Shown: positions 31,468-41,810, numbered from the stretch's first letter. The stretch is 64,000 bases of DNA from Serripes groenlandicus (GCA_031761405.1 JASEVX010000017.1:12472043-12536042); one strand, 5' to 3'. The notes: generated from the letters alone by a model not told the origin. Program-made: numbers and translations.

Positions 31468-31706
31468 TGTTGAGAAAAATTAAAACGCATTGGGAGAAAA
31501 GGAAAAATTGATTTGTTTCAAAGGGCTTGTTCAAAACTTCTTCATCAGAAAAAGCTGATTAACAATAAAACGTTTAATCTAAATGTTGAACAGTATAATC
31601 ACACCATCCAACAAACTCTTATCGTCTAAACTGTCCGCATACAATGATCCGTATAATTCGTCTACTATATTGGTATTACAAGGCTGGTCATGACTGGTCA
31701 AGGGCG
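31468..31706. repeat. 223-bp tandem duplication, unit 2
   Basis: GAGAAAAGGAAAAATTGATT to TATTGGTATTACAAGGCTGG. Offset 223 bases from unit 1 (anchor CTTCTTCATCAG at 31314 and 31537). Confidence 0.85.
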
Positions 31707-31740
31707 ATTTCAAATTAGTCCCGTCTGTTACACACTTCAT
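31579..31740 (-). CDS. Candidate short coding segment in a tandem duplication
   Basis: A 53-residue minus-strand frame from ATG (31738-31740) to a stop (31579-31581). Its last 36 or so residues, from Asp-Gln-Pro-Cys-Asn-Thr to a terminal Leu-Phe-Asn-Ile, recur in the upstream duplicate at 31352-31463 with the same stop and only replacements such as Ser/Pro, Thr/Ala and Glu/Asp. A run of acidic and Leu/Ser residues gives ordinary protein composition, unlike the low-complexity chance frames around it. I recognise no family. It could be the last exon of a duplicated or dead gene. With few differences, the preserved frame is weak evidence. Confidence 0.2.
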   Translation of the reverse strand: MKCVTDGTNLKSPLTSHDQPCNTNIVDELYGSLYADSLDDKSLLDGVIILFNI

Positions 31741-31892
31741 TGCAACAGACGTCAATATTTAGATAAGAATTTAGGTGAAAATCTCTTTGAACTGAGTCGG
31801 GTATATTTCGCGGGACAAAATTCTTTTTGAATGCATAATTTCTCACGAGGATTTGTATGCATACGCTTTCCTTTCCTTGGTTGGGACTGCTT

Positions 31893-32043
31893 ACATTCTA
31901 TGTGGAAAAGCAGCCAGTTGCTTGGAATGAATGTTGCGTGGAGTACTGGTGTGAGCAAGCTAGAAAACACATGAATAGGTGAACTGGCCGCTGTGATATG
32001 ACTGAAAAAATGTTGAAAATGGCGTTAAACCCCAATCAATCAA
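31893..32043 (+). mobile_element. Type I SINE, 5'-truncated
   Basis: CTATGTGGAAAAGCAGCCAG, GAGTACTGGTGTGAG, GGTGAACTGGCCGCTGTGAT, then the shared tail ending GGCGTTAAACCCCAATCAAT. No head. Confidence 0.8.
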
Positions 32044-32914
32044 TTTGTTTAGACTTGTCTTCTGCAAATATCTTTGTACAAGAATAAACGTCGTTCATAT
32101 TTTTGTTATATAGAAACAATTTAGAAAATTAACAAAATAAGTTTGGTAAGTAATAAAAAGAAAAATTATTATAATAATAATAACGACGTTATTCAAAGAG
32201 ATTATCCATTTTGGGCTAGATTTATCTTTTATGTTGACCTCTAAAATATTAACAATATTAAAGTACATGTATAAATATATATAAACAAGATTTACATTAT
32301 TAACACAAATGATATGTTGAGCATTATATTATTTAGCTTCAAATCAGAAAAGTTAGGATACATCGATGATATCTGTATAGTGAATGCAAGTGTATTGTAT
32401 TGTATTGTATTGCATTATCCAAGTTTGAGAATGAACACTAAAATATTCGATTATGACGTATACATTTCCTTTTATTTTATTGTTATATTTACGATTGATC
32501 CATTACTTTAAACTGTTATGTAAAATTAACCTTTTGTCTCCCATTTTATGGTATTTGAATATTTCATTTCAGAATATCTAAAGATAGAACTATACGCTTA
32601 TTTGCAAATATATCACTAAAATCCTAATAGTAATACTGAGAACAGTTCTTTCATCTTGTTTTATTGTATGAGCGAGATTCAAATTTACACGTGTAAATCA
32701 GAAGTGATACCATTTGACAAGTAACATCTATTTTATCATTTTTATATATTTATATATGCTTTTAAATGCTTTTTTTAGTCTTTTTCTGTTTAAAAAGGAC
32801 GTAATAAAATTATGGATAATTTGTATAGTTGTATGTATTGTAATATTATGTTACTTGTACTCATATATCCATTCAGACTTTCAAGACGAACGAACAGGTA
32901 GATATTAAGTGTTT
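32044..32914. other. Unassigned AT-rich stretch
   Basis: Contains a short TGTAT/TATTG simple run at about 32388-32411. Overlapping hydrophobic frames at 32314-32511 and 32714-32908 are compositional. Confidence 0.45.
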
Positions 32915-32994
32915 ATAATAATAATAATAATAATAATAATAATTTTATTATTAATAATAATAATAATAATAATAAAAATAATAATAATAATAAT
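32915..32994. repeat. (TAA)n microsatellite
   Basis: Long TAA run interrupted by ATTTTATTATT. Most likely the expanded tail of the retroposon end directly to its right, read on the minus strand. Confidence 0.95.
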
Positions 32995-33130
32995 GACAAA
33001 GGCTTTATTTAGAGAGGACACTCATTTGACATAGTACATGTATGCATGTCAATCTTCCATGAGGGCCTCAAACATAAGGAAAATGAAACGAAGCATGGAC
33101 AAACGTATGTTACATATGAACAACTCAATG
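32995..33130 (-). mobile_element. Retroposon 3' end with (ATT)n tail, copy G1
   Basis: Read on the minus strand, CCTCATGGAAGATTGACATG leads to GTCCTCTCTAAATAAAGCC (AATAAA signal) and then (ATT)n. A second copy lies at 58314-58456. No coding region; 5'-truncated non-LTR retroposon or a SINE using the same tail. Confidence 0.6.
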
Positions 33131-33289
33131 TTACAATAATACATGCATATATACAAATGGACTAAGAATTGATATGTCTATTACTGTACCGAAGAACAGC
33201 CACATATCTAAATATTGTGCATAGTTTCATTAAATACAATTGAACTGCAGTTTATGTAAGACGCGTTGTCTGATCTTCATCTTTTATTC

Positions 33290-33620
33290 GGCTAAGGATG
33301 ACTTTCCAATTACGTGATTCCGGACATTTTAACGAATGTATAGATAATCACGCCCTGGTGAGAGAGGCTTTTCCAGGCCGTAAACAATACAGATATCGAC
33401 GCCTATGGACATCGACTTTGATGAAAGACTTGTTTATTGTTTTAGGTGCAACGTCGATCTGAGGTACTAATTCGAAATGAGTTCTGCCGGACTACTTCAA
33501 ACGAACTCCTTGTTAAGTGACCGAAGGGGCTTCTGATCTGAATGTAAATAAACGGAGTCAGTGACAAATGGCTGTGTTCTTTTATCGATAAGAAAGGAAT
33601 TGGGAATTGCGATTCCCGCT
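33290..33620. promoter_or_regulatory. Candidate distal regulatory element
   Basis: Non-repetitive and less AT-rich. FOX-type sites GTAAACAA (~33380), TGTTTATTG (~33431) and GTAAATAAAC (~33544), an ATTACGTGA site, and a GATA/CUT-like TTATCGATAAG (~33583). Clustering of developmental-factor motifs in a gene-poor area is suggestive only. Conservation could not be tested. Confidence 0.3.
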
Positions 33621-33977
33621 TCTCCTGGGTCCTGAGTCCTGGTGTTTTTAGGCGTTGCTGTTAGAAATCACTAAGTGCACCTCTTTTATCAATGATAACT
33701 GCATATACATTTAAATCTGATCATCATTTTGTCACGTTTAATCTCATTTTTTATTGTCACTGTAAATATTATCTGAACAATTAGTCATTATTAAAAGTTA
33801 TCATTTTTGCTTCTCGTAAAATGATTACGTTTTTTCAATTTTTACATGATTGTTTGTTATTTAATATAGGCACATGTATCTGGATGTAATAAACTATATT
33901 GTATTGTATTGCATAATGCTATTCTCAAATAATTGTCATGAACGCTATTGGTAGTAGTGCCTTGAGGAATACATTTA

Positions 33978-34799
33978 GTTCTACATCCCTGCCTACACGT
34001 AAGTCGCGTGTTTACTTGGCCTACACGTAAGTCATGTATTTACTTGGCCTACACGTAAGTCACGTATTTACTTGGCCTACACGTAAGACGCGTGTTTTCC
34101 TAACCTACACCAGGGAGGTTGAATACAATTAGTTCTACATCCCTGCCTACTCGTGCGTCGCGTGTTTACTTGGCCTACACGTAAGTCACGTATTTACTTG
34201 GCCTACACGTAAGTCACGTATTTACTTGGCCTACACGTAAGACGCGTGTTTTCCTAACCTACACCAGGGAGGTTGAATACAATTAGTTCTACATCCCTGC
34301 CTACACGTAAGTCACGTATTTACTTGGCCTACACGTAAGTCACGTATTTACTTGGCCTACACGTAAGTCACGTATTTACTTGGCCTACACGTAAGTCACG
34401 TATTTACTTAGCCTACACGTAAGACGCGTGTTTTCCTAACCTACACCAGGGAGGTTGAATACAATTAGTTCTACATCCCTGCCTACACGTAAGTCACGTA
34501 TTTACTTGGCCTACACGTAAGTCACGTATTTACTTGGCCTACACGTAAGTCACGTATTTACTTGGCCTACACGTAAGTCACGTATTTACTTGGCCTACAC
34601 GTAAGACGCGTGTTTTCCTAACCTACACCAGGGAGGTTGAATACAATTAGTTCTACATCCCTGCCTACACGTACGTCGCGTATTTTCTTGGTCTTCACGT
34701 AAGTCGCGTGTTTACTTGATCTTCACATAAGTCGCGTGTTTACTTGATCTTCACGTAAGTCGCGTGTTTACCTGACCTACACGTAAGTCGCGTGTTTAA
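33978..34799. repeat. 28-bp minisatellite with higher-order blocks
   Basis: Basic unit CCTACACGTAAGTCACGTAT plus TTACTTGG. Every three or four units a divergent unit and a spacer (CACCAGGGAGGTTGAATACA, GTTCTACATCCCTG) recur. Spacer anchors lie at 33978, 34132, 34286, 34468 and 34650: intervals 154, 154, 182, 182, which differ by exactly one 28-bp unit. The last block is the most diverged. Confidence 0.95.
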
Positions 34800-35000
34800 C
34801 GATTTAAAGAAAATACCACACGATGTTTTCTACTGAGATTTATTTGACGAATATATATCTTAAAGGTCAGAAGGGGAGTGCTCAAGGTATTTTTGATGAA
34901 CTGTCTGTTCAACTCTTTTAGGTTCTTTGATATAGTTCTAAAACATGCACATGTTCATGTATTTATGCGTCTACTGTGTCCTCACCGCATCCATTATAAT
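34800..35000. other. Unassigned spacer
   Basis: Short unique stretch between the 28-bp array and family C copy C4. Nothing recognised. Confidence 0.5.
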
Positions 35001-35263
35001 TGATCCGTTCTGCGAGAAAATCAACATTATGGCCTCTGCGTAATGTATCGACCCAGATCAGCCTGCGCAGTCCGCGCAGACTGATCCGGGCCGACACATT
35101 CCGTCTCAGGGGTATAGAAGCATTGAGTAATGATTCCTTTAACAGAAAATCCACGGGAGCCGAAAAGTGTATATCCGGGTAAGTCTGCGCGGCATGGTTA
35201 GGCTGATCCGGGTCGATACTTTACGCACAGTCCACAATGTTGGGTTTATCGCGGGACGGCTCA
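35001..35263. mobile_element. Family C foldback MITE, copy C4
   Basis: Left end degenerate (TGATCCGTTCTGCGAG), right end GCGGGACGGCTCA followed by TA. Internal arms with CAGCCTGCGCAGTCCGCGCA are intact. Confidence 0.82.
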
Positions 35264-35762
35264 TACGTTTGGCACACGAAGCTCTTGTCAGATATGTACA
35301 AAGGGAAAATACAATAGCATGTAACTCCATAAAGTTTGTCACAATGAGTAGATAACAGCCGTAAATGTCAGGCAGTATTATACGATATTTCATATATATC
35401 AGCCATGAACATATAGTTTGTTCTAATTGAAAAAAAGCATAATTTAAGATCCGATATAATTTAAAAAATTCTTGCATTTCAAAACGATTATGACAAACTA
35501 CATTTGAATTGTATTTCATCAAATTCTAAATACCCGAATCGGGATCCTTGACTAGTGCCACTTGGCTTAATTTAGACCGTAGTCTTTGCTGAGAAGTGTT
35601 CAATACCGGCATTGTGGTCGATGTAGCAATTTAGTTGCTTACGTTTTCTAATCGTTCGTACTAGAAGTAAACAAGCTTTTATATGATGGTGGGTTGGCTA
35701 GCTTCTGCTACCATTACGTTTCATTCAACACAGGGTTGGGTTCGACAAAAGTTAACAAAGTT
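35264..35762. other. Unassigned stretch
   Basis: No gene or repeat recognised. Confidence 0.45.
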
Positions 35763-35868
35763 AACAAAGTTAAAGTATTTGGTGTCAACCGGTGGGGATC
35801 GGCTCCGCGACTTCCCGCACACGAGACGGACGCTCTATCACTACACCAACGATATACACGCTATATAT
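35763..35868 (-). mobile_element. Type II SINE head only
   Basis: About 104 bases, identical as far as I can align to the head of the SINE at 38270-38375, including private changes such as GTCAACCGGTGGGGATCGGC. The body and tail are absent, so it lacks its 3' part, unusual for a SINE. Confidence 0.75.
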
Positions 35869-35910
35869 GACTCTGATGTCGCTCGAATCGTATGAGGGAC
35901 GGAAGGAATC

Positions 35911-36131
35911 CTCTGTGGTCGGGTGGTTAGCGTCGGGGATTTGAAACCGGGTGTCCCGGGTTCGATCCCCAGTCGCGGCACTACAGTCATGGTGGCAAGA
36001 CCTTGGGCAAGACACATTTTCTAGCCTAGTACTGGTTTGTTTACCCAGGGATCATGAATAAGTGAACTGTCGCCGTGATATAACTGAAATAATGTTGAAA
36101 TCGGCGTAAAACCACAACGAAACAAACAAAG
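35911..36131 (+). mobile_element. Type III tRNA-derived SINE, full length
   Basis: A box TGGTCGGGTGGTTAGCG, B box GGGTTCGATCC, body CTAGCCTAGTACTGGTTTGT, shared tail CGCCGTGATATAACTGAAAT and an A-rich end with CAAACAAA. Forms an inverted pair with the type II head just upstream. Confidence 0.88.
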
Positions 36132-36669
36132 GTATATGAGGGATAGAATATATAAAAACTAAGTGAAAGGATCAATAGATTAGCTACATCGATTACGATC
36201 AATGGTAATTATGTACTGGTACTAATCGAGACACGTCGTACACAAATAGTCGACTTTCGCAAAACGATAATTCAGATTGACCTGAGCCTGTGCACTGTCT
36301 GATCAAGGTCTTCACTGTTCGCCATCTTGTCATGCAGCCATCTTTGTTGACGTAGGAGAACGGTATTGAAAAAAAGAAACTGATTTTAGTATAAGTATGT
36401 AATTTGAACATGATTTTCATTGATATAAAAGAAAGGTCGACGTGCCGCCGTTCGATTATCGATTATGTAATGATCGGTGGTTACATCGTGTTTAACACAT
36501 TCTGATATTTCCAGAATTACCACGTGTGAATGGGGGCGGTACCATCTCATAACACTTCCCATTGCTCGGAAATAGGACACGCATTTGAATAATTTAGAGA
36601 TACGTGCAATGTACAGTAATGTTTTTAAAATCTACAAATTCTTCACGATATCTCTATATGGACCTGATA
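36132..36669. other. Unassigned stretch with a motif-rich part
   Basis: 36436-36560 is unique and holds ATTATCGATTATGTAATGAT (Onecut/CUT-like and PAR-bZIP-like sites), TTCCAGAA (STAT-like) and CCACGTG. Weak candidate for a regulatory element. No exon recognised. Confidence 0.3.
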
Positions 36670-36932
36670 TGTGCCGTCTCGCGAGAAAACCAACATTCTG
36701 GACGCTGCGTAAAGTATCGACCCGGATCAGCCTAAGCATAACGCGCAGACTTACCCGGATATACACTTTTCGCCTCCTGTGGATTTTCTGTTTCAGGAAT
36801 GACTACTCTATACCTCCATTCCCCTGAAACGGAATGTGACGGCCCGGACCATTCTGCGCGGACTACGCAGGCTGATCTTGGTCGATACATTACGCAGAGG
36901 CCATAATGTTGGTTTTCTCGAGGGACGGCTCA
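36670..36932. mobile_element. Family C foldback MITE, copy C5
   Basis: TGTGCCGTCTCGCGAG left end after TA, GAGGGACGGCTCA right end. Interior aligns with C7 and C8. Confidence 0.83.
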
Positions 36933-36984
36933 AATTATACAGGTCAGACATTAATGGACATGTACTACAGAAAGGAAGATTTAA

Positions 36985-37177
36985 CCCTTTCCCACTTGCA
37001 AACGCATTTTGACGCATCTGTATTTGACGATGATGAGCAATTTCTACTTTTTGCCACAGTGTTGTTAACTCTATTCAATAGTTGTACTTTTTCATTTATA
37101 GATATATGTTTGACATTTTTGTCAAGATGTTTTCAAAGTCGCCACGCCACTACTGATGTGCTGTATGCTGTAAAGGG
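36985..37177 (+). mobile_element. Decayed family A element (A2)
   Basis: TTAA (36981-36984), CCCTTTCCCACTTGCAAACG, TGATGAGCAATTTCTAC centre, AAAGGG end followed by TTGA. Part of the left interior is deleted. Confidence 0.68.
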
Positions 37178-37248
37178 TTGAATGACTTATGCTTATAAAT
37201 TGTATTACTACCGATCAGTGATACTAATCATGAGGTTCCTAAGAGAGA

Positions 37249-37392
37249 AGACACCGAAATAAGCAGCAAATAGAGCAATATTTAGAAATACATCAATGTG
37301 TTTTATTGTGTCACAAATAAAAGAAATATTCAACATTTCTCTTATTTGTGGCACAGTAATTATTGCTCTAGTTGCTGGTTATTTCGGTGTCT
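37249..37392. mobile_element. Foldback hairpin element
   Basis: AGACACCGAAATAAGCAGCA near the left end pairs with GTTGCTGGTTATTTCGGTGT at the right, and an inner TGTCACAAATAA pairs with TTATTTGTGGCA around a short loop at about 37330. Nearly the whole 144 bases fold into one stem. Single copy here; either a MITE or a hairpin-RNA locus. Confidence 0.7.
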
Positions 37393-37518
37393 ACCGTAAT
37401 AATTGAAAATAAGATTAGTTTCAATCCATAAATTATTGTTGTTATTTATAGTTCATATATGCGGATCACAATTTTAAAATGTTGAAAGTTCTGCAAATAT
37501 TGCTTATAGTGTCAAAAA

Positions 37519-37554
37519 AGTAAGTAAAAGTAAGTAAGTAAGTAAGTAAGTAAT
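37519..37554. repeat. (AAGT)n microsatellite
   Basis: Seven or eight AAGT units (GTAAGTAAGTAAGTAAGTAA). Confidence 0.95.
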
Positions 37555-38112
37555 TCCTCAAAACTATTTTTGCAGTAAAAGTAGAAAAACTGTCAATTGA
37601 AAGTCATAAAAATGTACAAAATGTACTTACTGGGTATGTCTACCCAGTAAAAATGAAGCATAATCGATCACTGTTTAGATGTTATTGGTACTGGAAAGTA
37701 AAACGATTACTCTTATTCTATCACCGAATTATGATACTAATATTTCAAGACAATTTGTTAAGCAGTTTTTGACTAAATATCTATAATCTGGAGTTCAGCA
37801 CCTTTAACAGTTTAAACAGCACATTGGAAACAGTCCATCAAATTAATTTCATAGAGATACATCTTAAACATTATATAAACTGTACACGAGTTAAAACAAA
37901 AATCTTAGTCTCTTATGTTGGGGTTTCACAAGTATAGCATCAGTCAATACGACAGAATACATCGATGTGTAAATGAAGAAAGTGTTAAGAAGTATTTTTA
38001 AACTTTTTTCAAAATCGATGATGCTAAAATCACCCCTTTATAATTGGACGGTGCAGATATTTGAGATCTGGATTATTGTTATCTGTGGGAAAGATCGATT
38101 GATTGAATGATT
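37555..38112. other. Unassigned stretch
   Basis: A small inverted repeat around 37619-37648 (TGTACTTACTGGGT / ACCCAGTAA). Nothing else recognised. Confidence 0.4.
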
Positions 38113-38375
38113 GTTATGTGTGTTTACGACGCTTTTAACAGTGTTTCAGTTATATCACGGCGTTTCCTAGGTAAGTTACCAGTACTACTTGTCCATTTAT
38201 CATGACACCAGCCAGTCATTCGTCATGCTAAGCCCGTAACCCTGAGCGCCAAGGAGGGCAGCCATTTAAACAAAGTTAAAGTATTTGGTGTCAACCGGTG
38301 GGGATCGGCTCCGCGACTTCCCGCACACGAGACGGACGCTCTATCACTACACCAACGATATACACGCTATATGAT
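38113..38375 (-). mobile_element. Type II tRNA-derived SINE
   Basis: Tail GTTTACGACGCTTTTAACAG and CAGTTATATCACGGCG, body TTTCCTAGGTAAGTTACCAG, then an unusual head shared only with 35763-35868. Confidence 0.83.
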
Positions 38376-38629
38376 TACCTAACAAACAATCTACCAATTA
38401 TACAATTTTACCAATTGTTGATTATTTATTTCAGCATCTAAACGGTGTATCAAATACCGTGTAAACATGATAAGTATGCTTTATGATAGAAAAGTAATAA
38501 ACATGTCACTGCTAGCTGAAATACTGAGATGAAAATGGCCACCATATGTGGGTCAAAACATTTATAAGAATGGGTGGATCATAATTGGATAGGTCACCTT
38601 GCTGCAAACAAGAATATGTTCTTATATTT

Positions 38630-38898
38630 TACGACGCGGGCTGTCAATCCAGGGTTGTGAGTTCGAATCCCGGCTCGGCCATCTTTATTTCCGACGATTG
38701 ACAAAAGTCAATGCGACATTCGTCTTCAACCAATGGGTTAAGTCTATGTGGAAAAGCAGCCATTTCCTTGGGAATATTGTTGTGTGGAGTACTGCTGAGA
38801 AAACCAGGAAATGCATGAGTAGGTGAACTGGCCGCCGTGATATAACTGAGAAATAGTTAAATACGGCGTTAAACCCCAATCAATCAATTAATCAATAT
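38630..38898 (+). mobile_element. Type I SINE
   Basis: Starts within the head (CGACGCGGGCTGTCAATCC), so the A box is missing; B box GAGTTCGAATCCC is intact. Body and tail complete, ending GGCGTTAAACCCCAATCAAT. Confidence 0.83.
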
Positions 38899-39212
38899 TT
38901 TTTACGTGAACACTATTAAAATACAAAATGGCTGTTGCAGTTATAATAACAGTAATTTCCAAACTGTCTTTATTTTAAACCTATTTTCTCTGCTAAAATC
39001 GTATTTGACATTTGTTGTTTTGGACGAGTAAAAACATACATTCCGTCTTCATTTAAAATTTCTGCTCATAAAGTGACGTCATTTGGGAACTGAAATTAAT
39101 CTGACCTACTGTCTGTTTTGTTATTATATAATTTCTCTTTTTGTATATGTTCTTTTTACAAAGAGTTGGGCCTTATATATTTCGAAAGATCCGCATTAGT
39201 TTAAACAATAAT
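38899..39212. other. Unassigned stretch
   Basis: No feature recognised. Confidence 0.45.
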
Positions 39213-39312
39213 TTATTCACATTAATTTTACATATTCATTTACATTAATTTTACATATTCATTTACATTAATTTTACATATTCATTTACATTAATTTTAC
39301 ATATTCATTTAC
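39213..39312. repeat. 23-bp tandem repeat, about four copies
   Basis: Unit TACATTAATTTTACATATTC plus ATT, near-perfect. Confidence 0.95.
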
Positions 39313-39373
39313 AAGTTATTTGTACATAATATTGATGTGTTTATTACCATTGATTAGAAAACAAGTTCCTTAA

Positions 39374-39571
39374 CCCTTTCAAACATGCGACAATTATGCA
39401 GCAGACGACTTTGAAAAAATTTGCTCAACAAATAAAAACTCTCTATAATTGAACGAATAACCTATGACTAAAAGTGGAAACGTTTTGAGCAATTTCTTCT
39501 TTTGTCACTTATGTTTTTCAAAAAGCCGACTGCTGCAGAGGCGTCAGAAAGCGTCTATATGAGGGAAAGGG
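39374..39571 (-). mobile_element. Family A MITE with central deletion
   Basis: TTAA on both sides (39370-39373, 39572-39575). One arm of the central palindrome is deleted, leaving TTTTGAGCAATTTCTTCTTT, hence 198 bp. Confidence 0.85.
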
Positions 39572-39845
39572 TTAAAACTTATATAAATTCTTCTCCATAC
39601 AAAACATAATTTTTTCAATTTGATTTTACCCTATTTAACATCATGTTGATAATTGTATTGATAATATTTCGATAATGGTCCTAAGAAATAAGAATGTGTG
39701 CGAGTAGGCCTTCATTCCTGGAATAGAAGCAGATCTTTAAACACATGTAAATTTGTCAAATATGTTGGTTTTAACTCTTCTAGGTTAACCAAAAAATAAG
39801 ATAGAGAAAAAATATATATGTTAGAATACACATCCACATTACATA

Positions 39846-40096
39846 CCGAGGGGCTTGGTGTGAAACGGTTGTAACTAACAACATATTTTGAAAACCCTGG
39901 TTTAGGGGCAATTTTGACCCCTTTGTAAACAATGCACATTTAGGTGCCATTGCTCAGAACGAGCAATGTCACCTAAATTTCCATTGTTTACCAAGAAAAA
40001 TAATTTAACGCTTATAAAGACTTTATGGCAAGGTGATTAACCTTGGTTAAAAAAAAATCAAATTTCAGTTACAACCGTTTCACGCTAAGCCCTCGA
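39846..40096. mobile_element. Family B foldback MITE, copy B3
   Basis: TA on both sides (39844-39845, 40097-40098). CCGAGGGGCTTGGTGTGAAA and TTTCACGCTAAGCCCTCGA ends; central GCCATTGCTCAGAACGAGCA palindrome. Confidence 0.88.
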
Positions 40097-40400
40097 TACA
40101 GTTATATCTACTTATGGCATACACGGATAAAGCAATACTTAGAAATCTACTAATAGTTATTGATTATGCCACGGAGAAGAGAGATGTTGCAATTTAGCTA
40201 GTGCTAACCTATAACAGCACGTTGCGTAAATATTGTTATATATATTGTATCGATTCTCTATAGGCCGGTGACCTAATAATACAATACAATACAAAAGTTG
40301 TAAAGTTGTATATCACTTTCAGAGTAAAGTACAAGTTCCAATGACCGTTAACAAACTAGATCGCGTATACACACATGGTAAAGATTGGTCGAATAAAATA

Positions 40401-40665
40401 TGGGCCGTTCCGCGGGAAAACCAACATTATGGACTCTGCGTAATGTATTGATCCAGATAAGCCGGCGTACTTGGCGCAGGCTTATCCGGGCCGACAAATT
40501 CCGTCTCAGGGGGATAGAGGTATAGAGAAATGATTCATGAAACAGAAAATCCAACGGAGGTGAAAAGTGATTGTCCGGATAAGTCTGCGCGGCATGCTTA
40601 TGTTGATCCGGGTCATTACTTTGCGCAGCGTCCAACATGTTGGTTTTGTCGTGGGACGCGGCTCA
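40401..40665. mobile_element. Family C foldback MITE, copy C6
   Basis: TA then TGGGCCGTTCCGCGGG; right end GTGGGACGCGGCTCA. Interior in the orientation of C1. Confidence 0.82.
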
Positions 40666-40789
40666 AATGCTATCCCTGAAGCCCCCCTGCTAAACAATGC
40701 CGACATATTATTCTCTCACTCAATCTTCCATCATTTCGCGCCCTCAACGAACCATGAAGAATTATTAACTGTTGACATGACGTCTATTG

Positions 40790-41010
40790 AGGATTAGTAT
40801 AGACAGATACGTGCATTAATTTGCTGTAATTACTCATTAATTATCCGCCATTGATGAAATGTGCGCCACCTGTTGACAAAGATCGGTAAACGCCCGGATG
40901 TAATGGAATGTGTACTGGTTCCCGGATATTTCTCTCCAGAACTCGCACACCTGTGGGAAGTCTTTGTTTAACAGTGGAGTCGTGGGTGTTTTTGTCAATT
41001 TAGTTTTCCA
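40790..41010. promoter_or_regulatory. Candidate homeodomain-rich regulatory element
   Basis: Within about 30 bases there are three homeodomain cores: GCATTAATTTG, TGTAATTACTC and CATTAATTATC (40812-40846). Next come an E-box GCCACCTGTT (~40866), a TCF/nuclear-receptor-like ACAAAGATC (~40877) and CACACCTGTGGG (~40948). The sequence is unique. Such packing is typical of developmental enhancers, but conservation and activity are untested. Confidence 0.4.
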
Positions 41011-41192
41011 AAAAAATAATCTTTTCTGTTTTTTGAAGCCCATGCAAAACAATTTCATTCAATTTTAATAGATGTCCTTACGCTGAGTGCGTTTCAAAGG
41101 CCACGTGTTTGTTGATTTGTTTGAGAGAAAATATCCGGATATCAGTACAGAGTTGGTACTACATGTACAAACGCTATCATTTCAATCATTAA

Positions 41193-41414
41193 CCCTTTCC
41201 CTCAATTAGACGCTTTCTGACGCCCCTGCAGCAGACGGCTTTTTGAAAACATAGTGACAAAAGAAGAAATTGCCCAAAAAGTGCAATTTCTCCTTTTGCC
41301 ACAATGTTTTCCACTTTTTGTCATAGGTTATCCATTCAATTATGGAGATATTCTATGTTTTGACAAAGTACGCTCAAAGTCGTCTGCTGCAGAATTGTCG
41401 TATGAGGGAAAGGG
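41193..41414 (+). mobile_element. Family A MITE, 222 bp
   Basis: TTAA at 41189-41192 and 41415-41418. CCCTTTCCCTCAATTAGACG start; loop of the central palindrome changed to CCCAAAAAGTG. Confidence 0.9.
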
Positions 41415-41670
41415 TTAATCTTTAAAGTAATCGTCCACTATGCCTACAAATTGATTTTATTCATCTTCATACAATTTAAAGAATAACATGTACACAAATC
41501 TATACTTATTGTTTTTGAATATACATGTAAAAAAAAAAATCCGATATGAATTATATCTATTATCATTAAGCAATTTTAATTAAAGACAACCACATGTTCA
41601 TACATACATATAACTTTTGAATCGCCATAATGTTTCGGTTTAAAATCATTTAGCTAGCTTTTATACTTAG

Positions 41671-41810
41671 AAACGAAAGTTTAAAATAAATAACGAAAAA
41701 ACATACAAAAAGAAAAAAAGAAATATATAAAAAGAGGAAAATATTTTTCCGCATTAATATTTTCCTTTTTTTATATATTTTTATTTTTGTATTATTTTAA
41801 GCTTTCGTTT
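41671..41810. mobile_element. AT-rich foldback hairpin
   Basis: Outer AAACGAAAGTTTAAAATAA pairs with TTATTTTAAGCTTTCGTTT; inner AAATATATAAAAAGAGGAAA pairs with a TTTCC...TATATATTT block around about 41755. AT-rich stems arise more easily by chance, but the outer arm is long. Confidence 0.55.

Noticed and set aside
33978..34799. CRISPR-like array
   Set aside because: No spacers of uniform size between conserved repeats and no cas genes; direct head-to-tail minisatellite in a eukaryotic setting. The same applies to 44984-46226.
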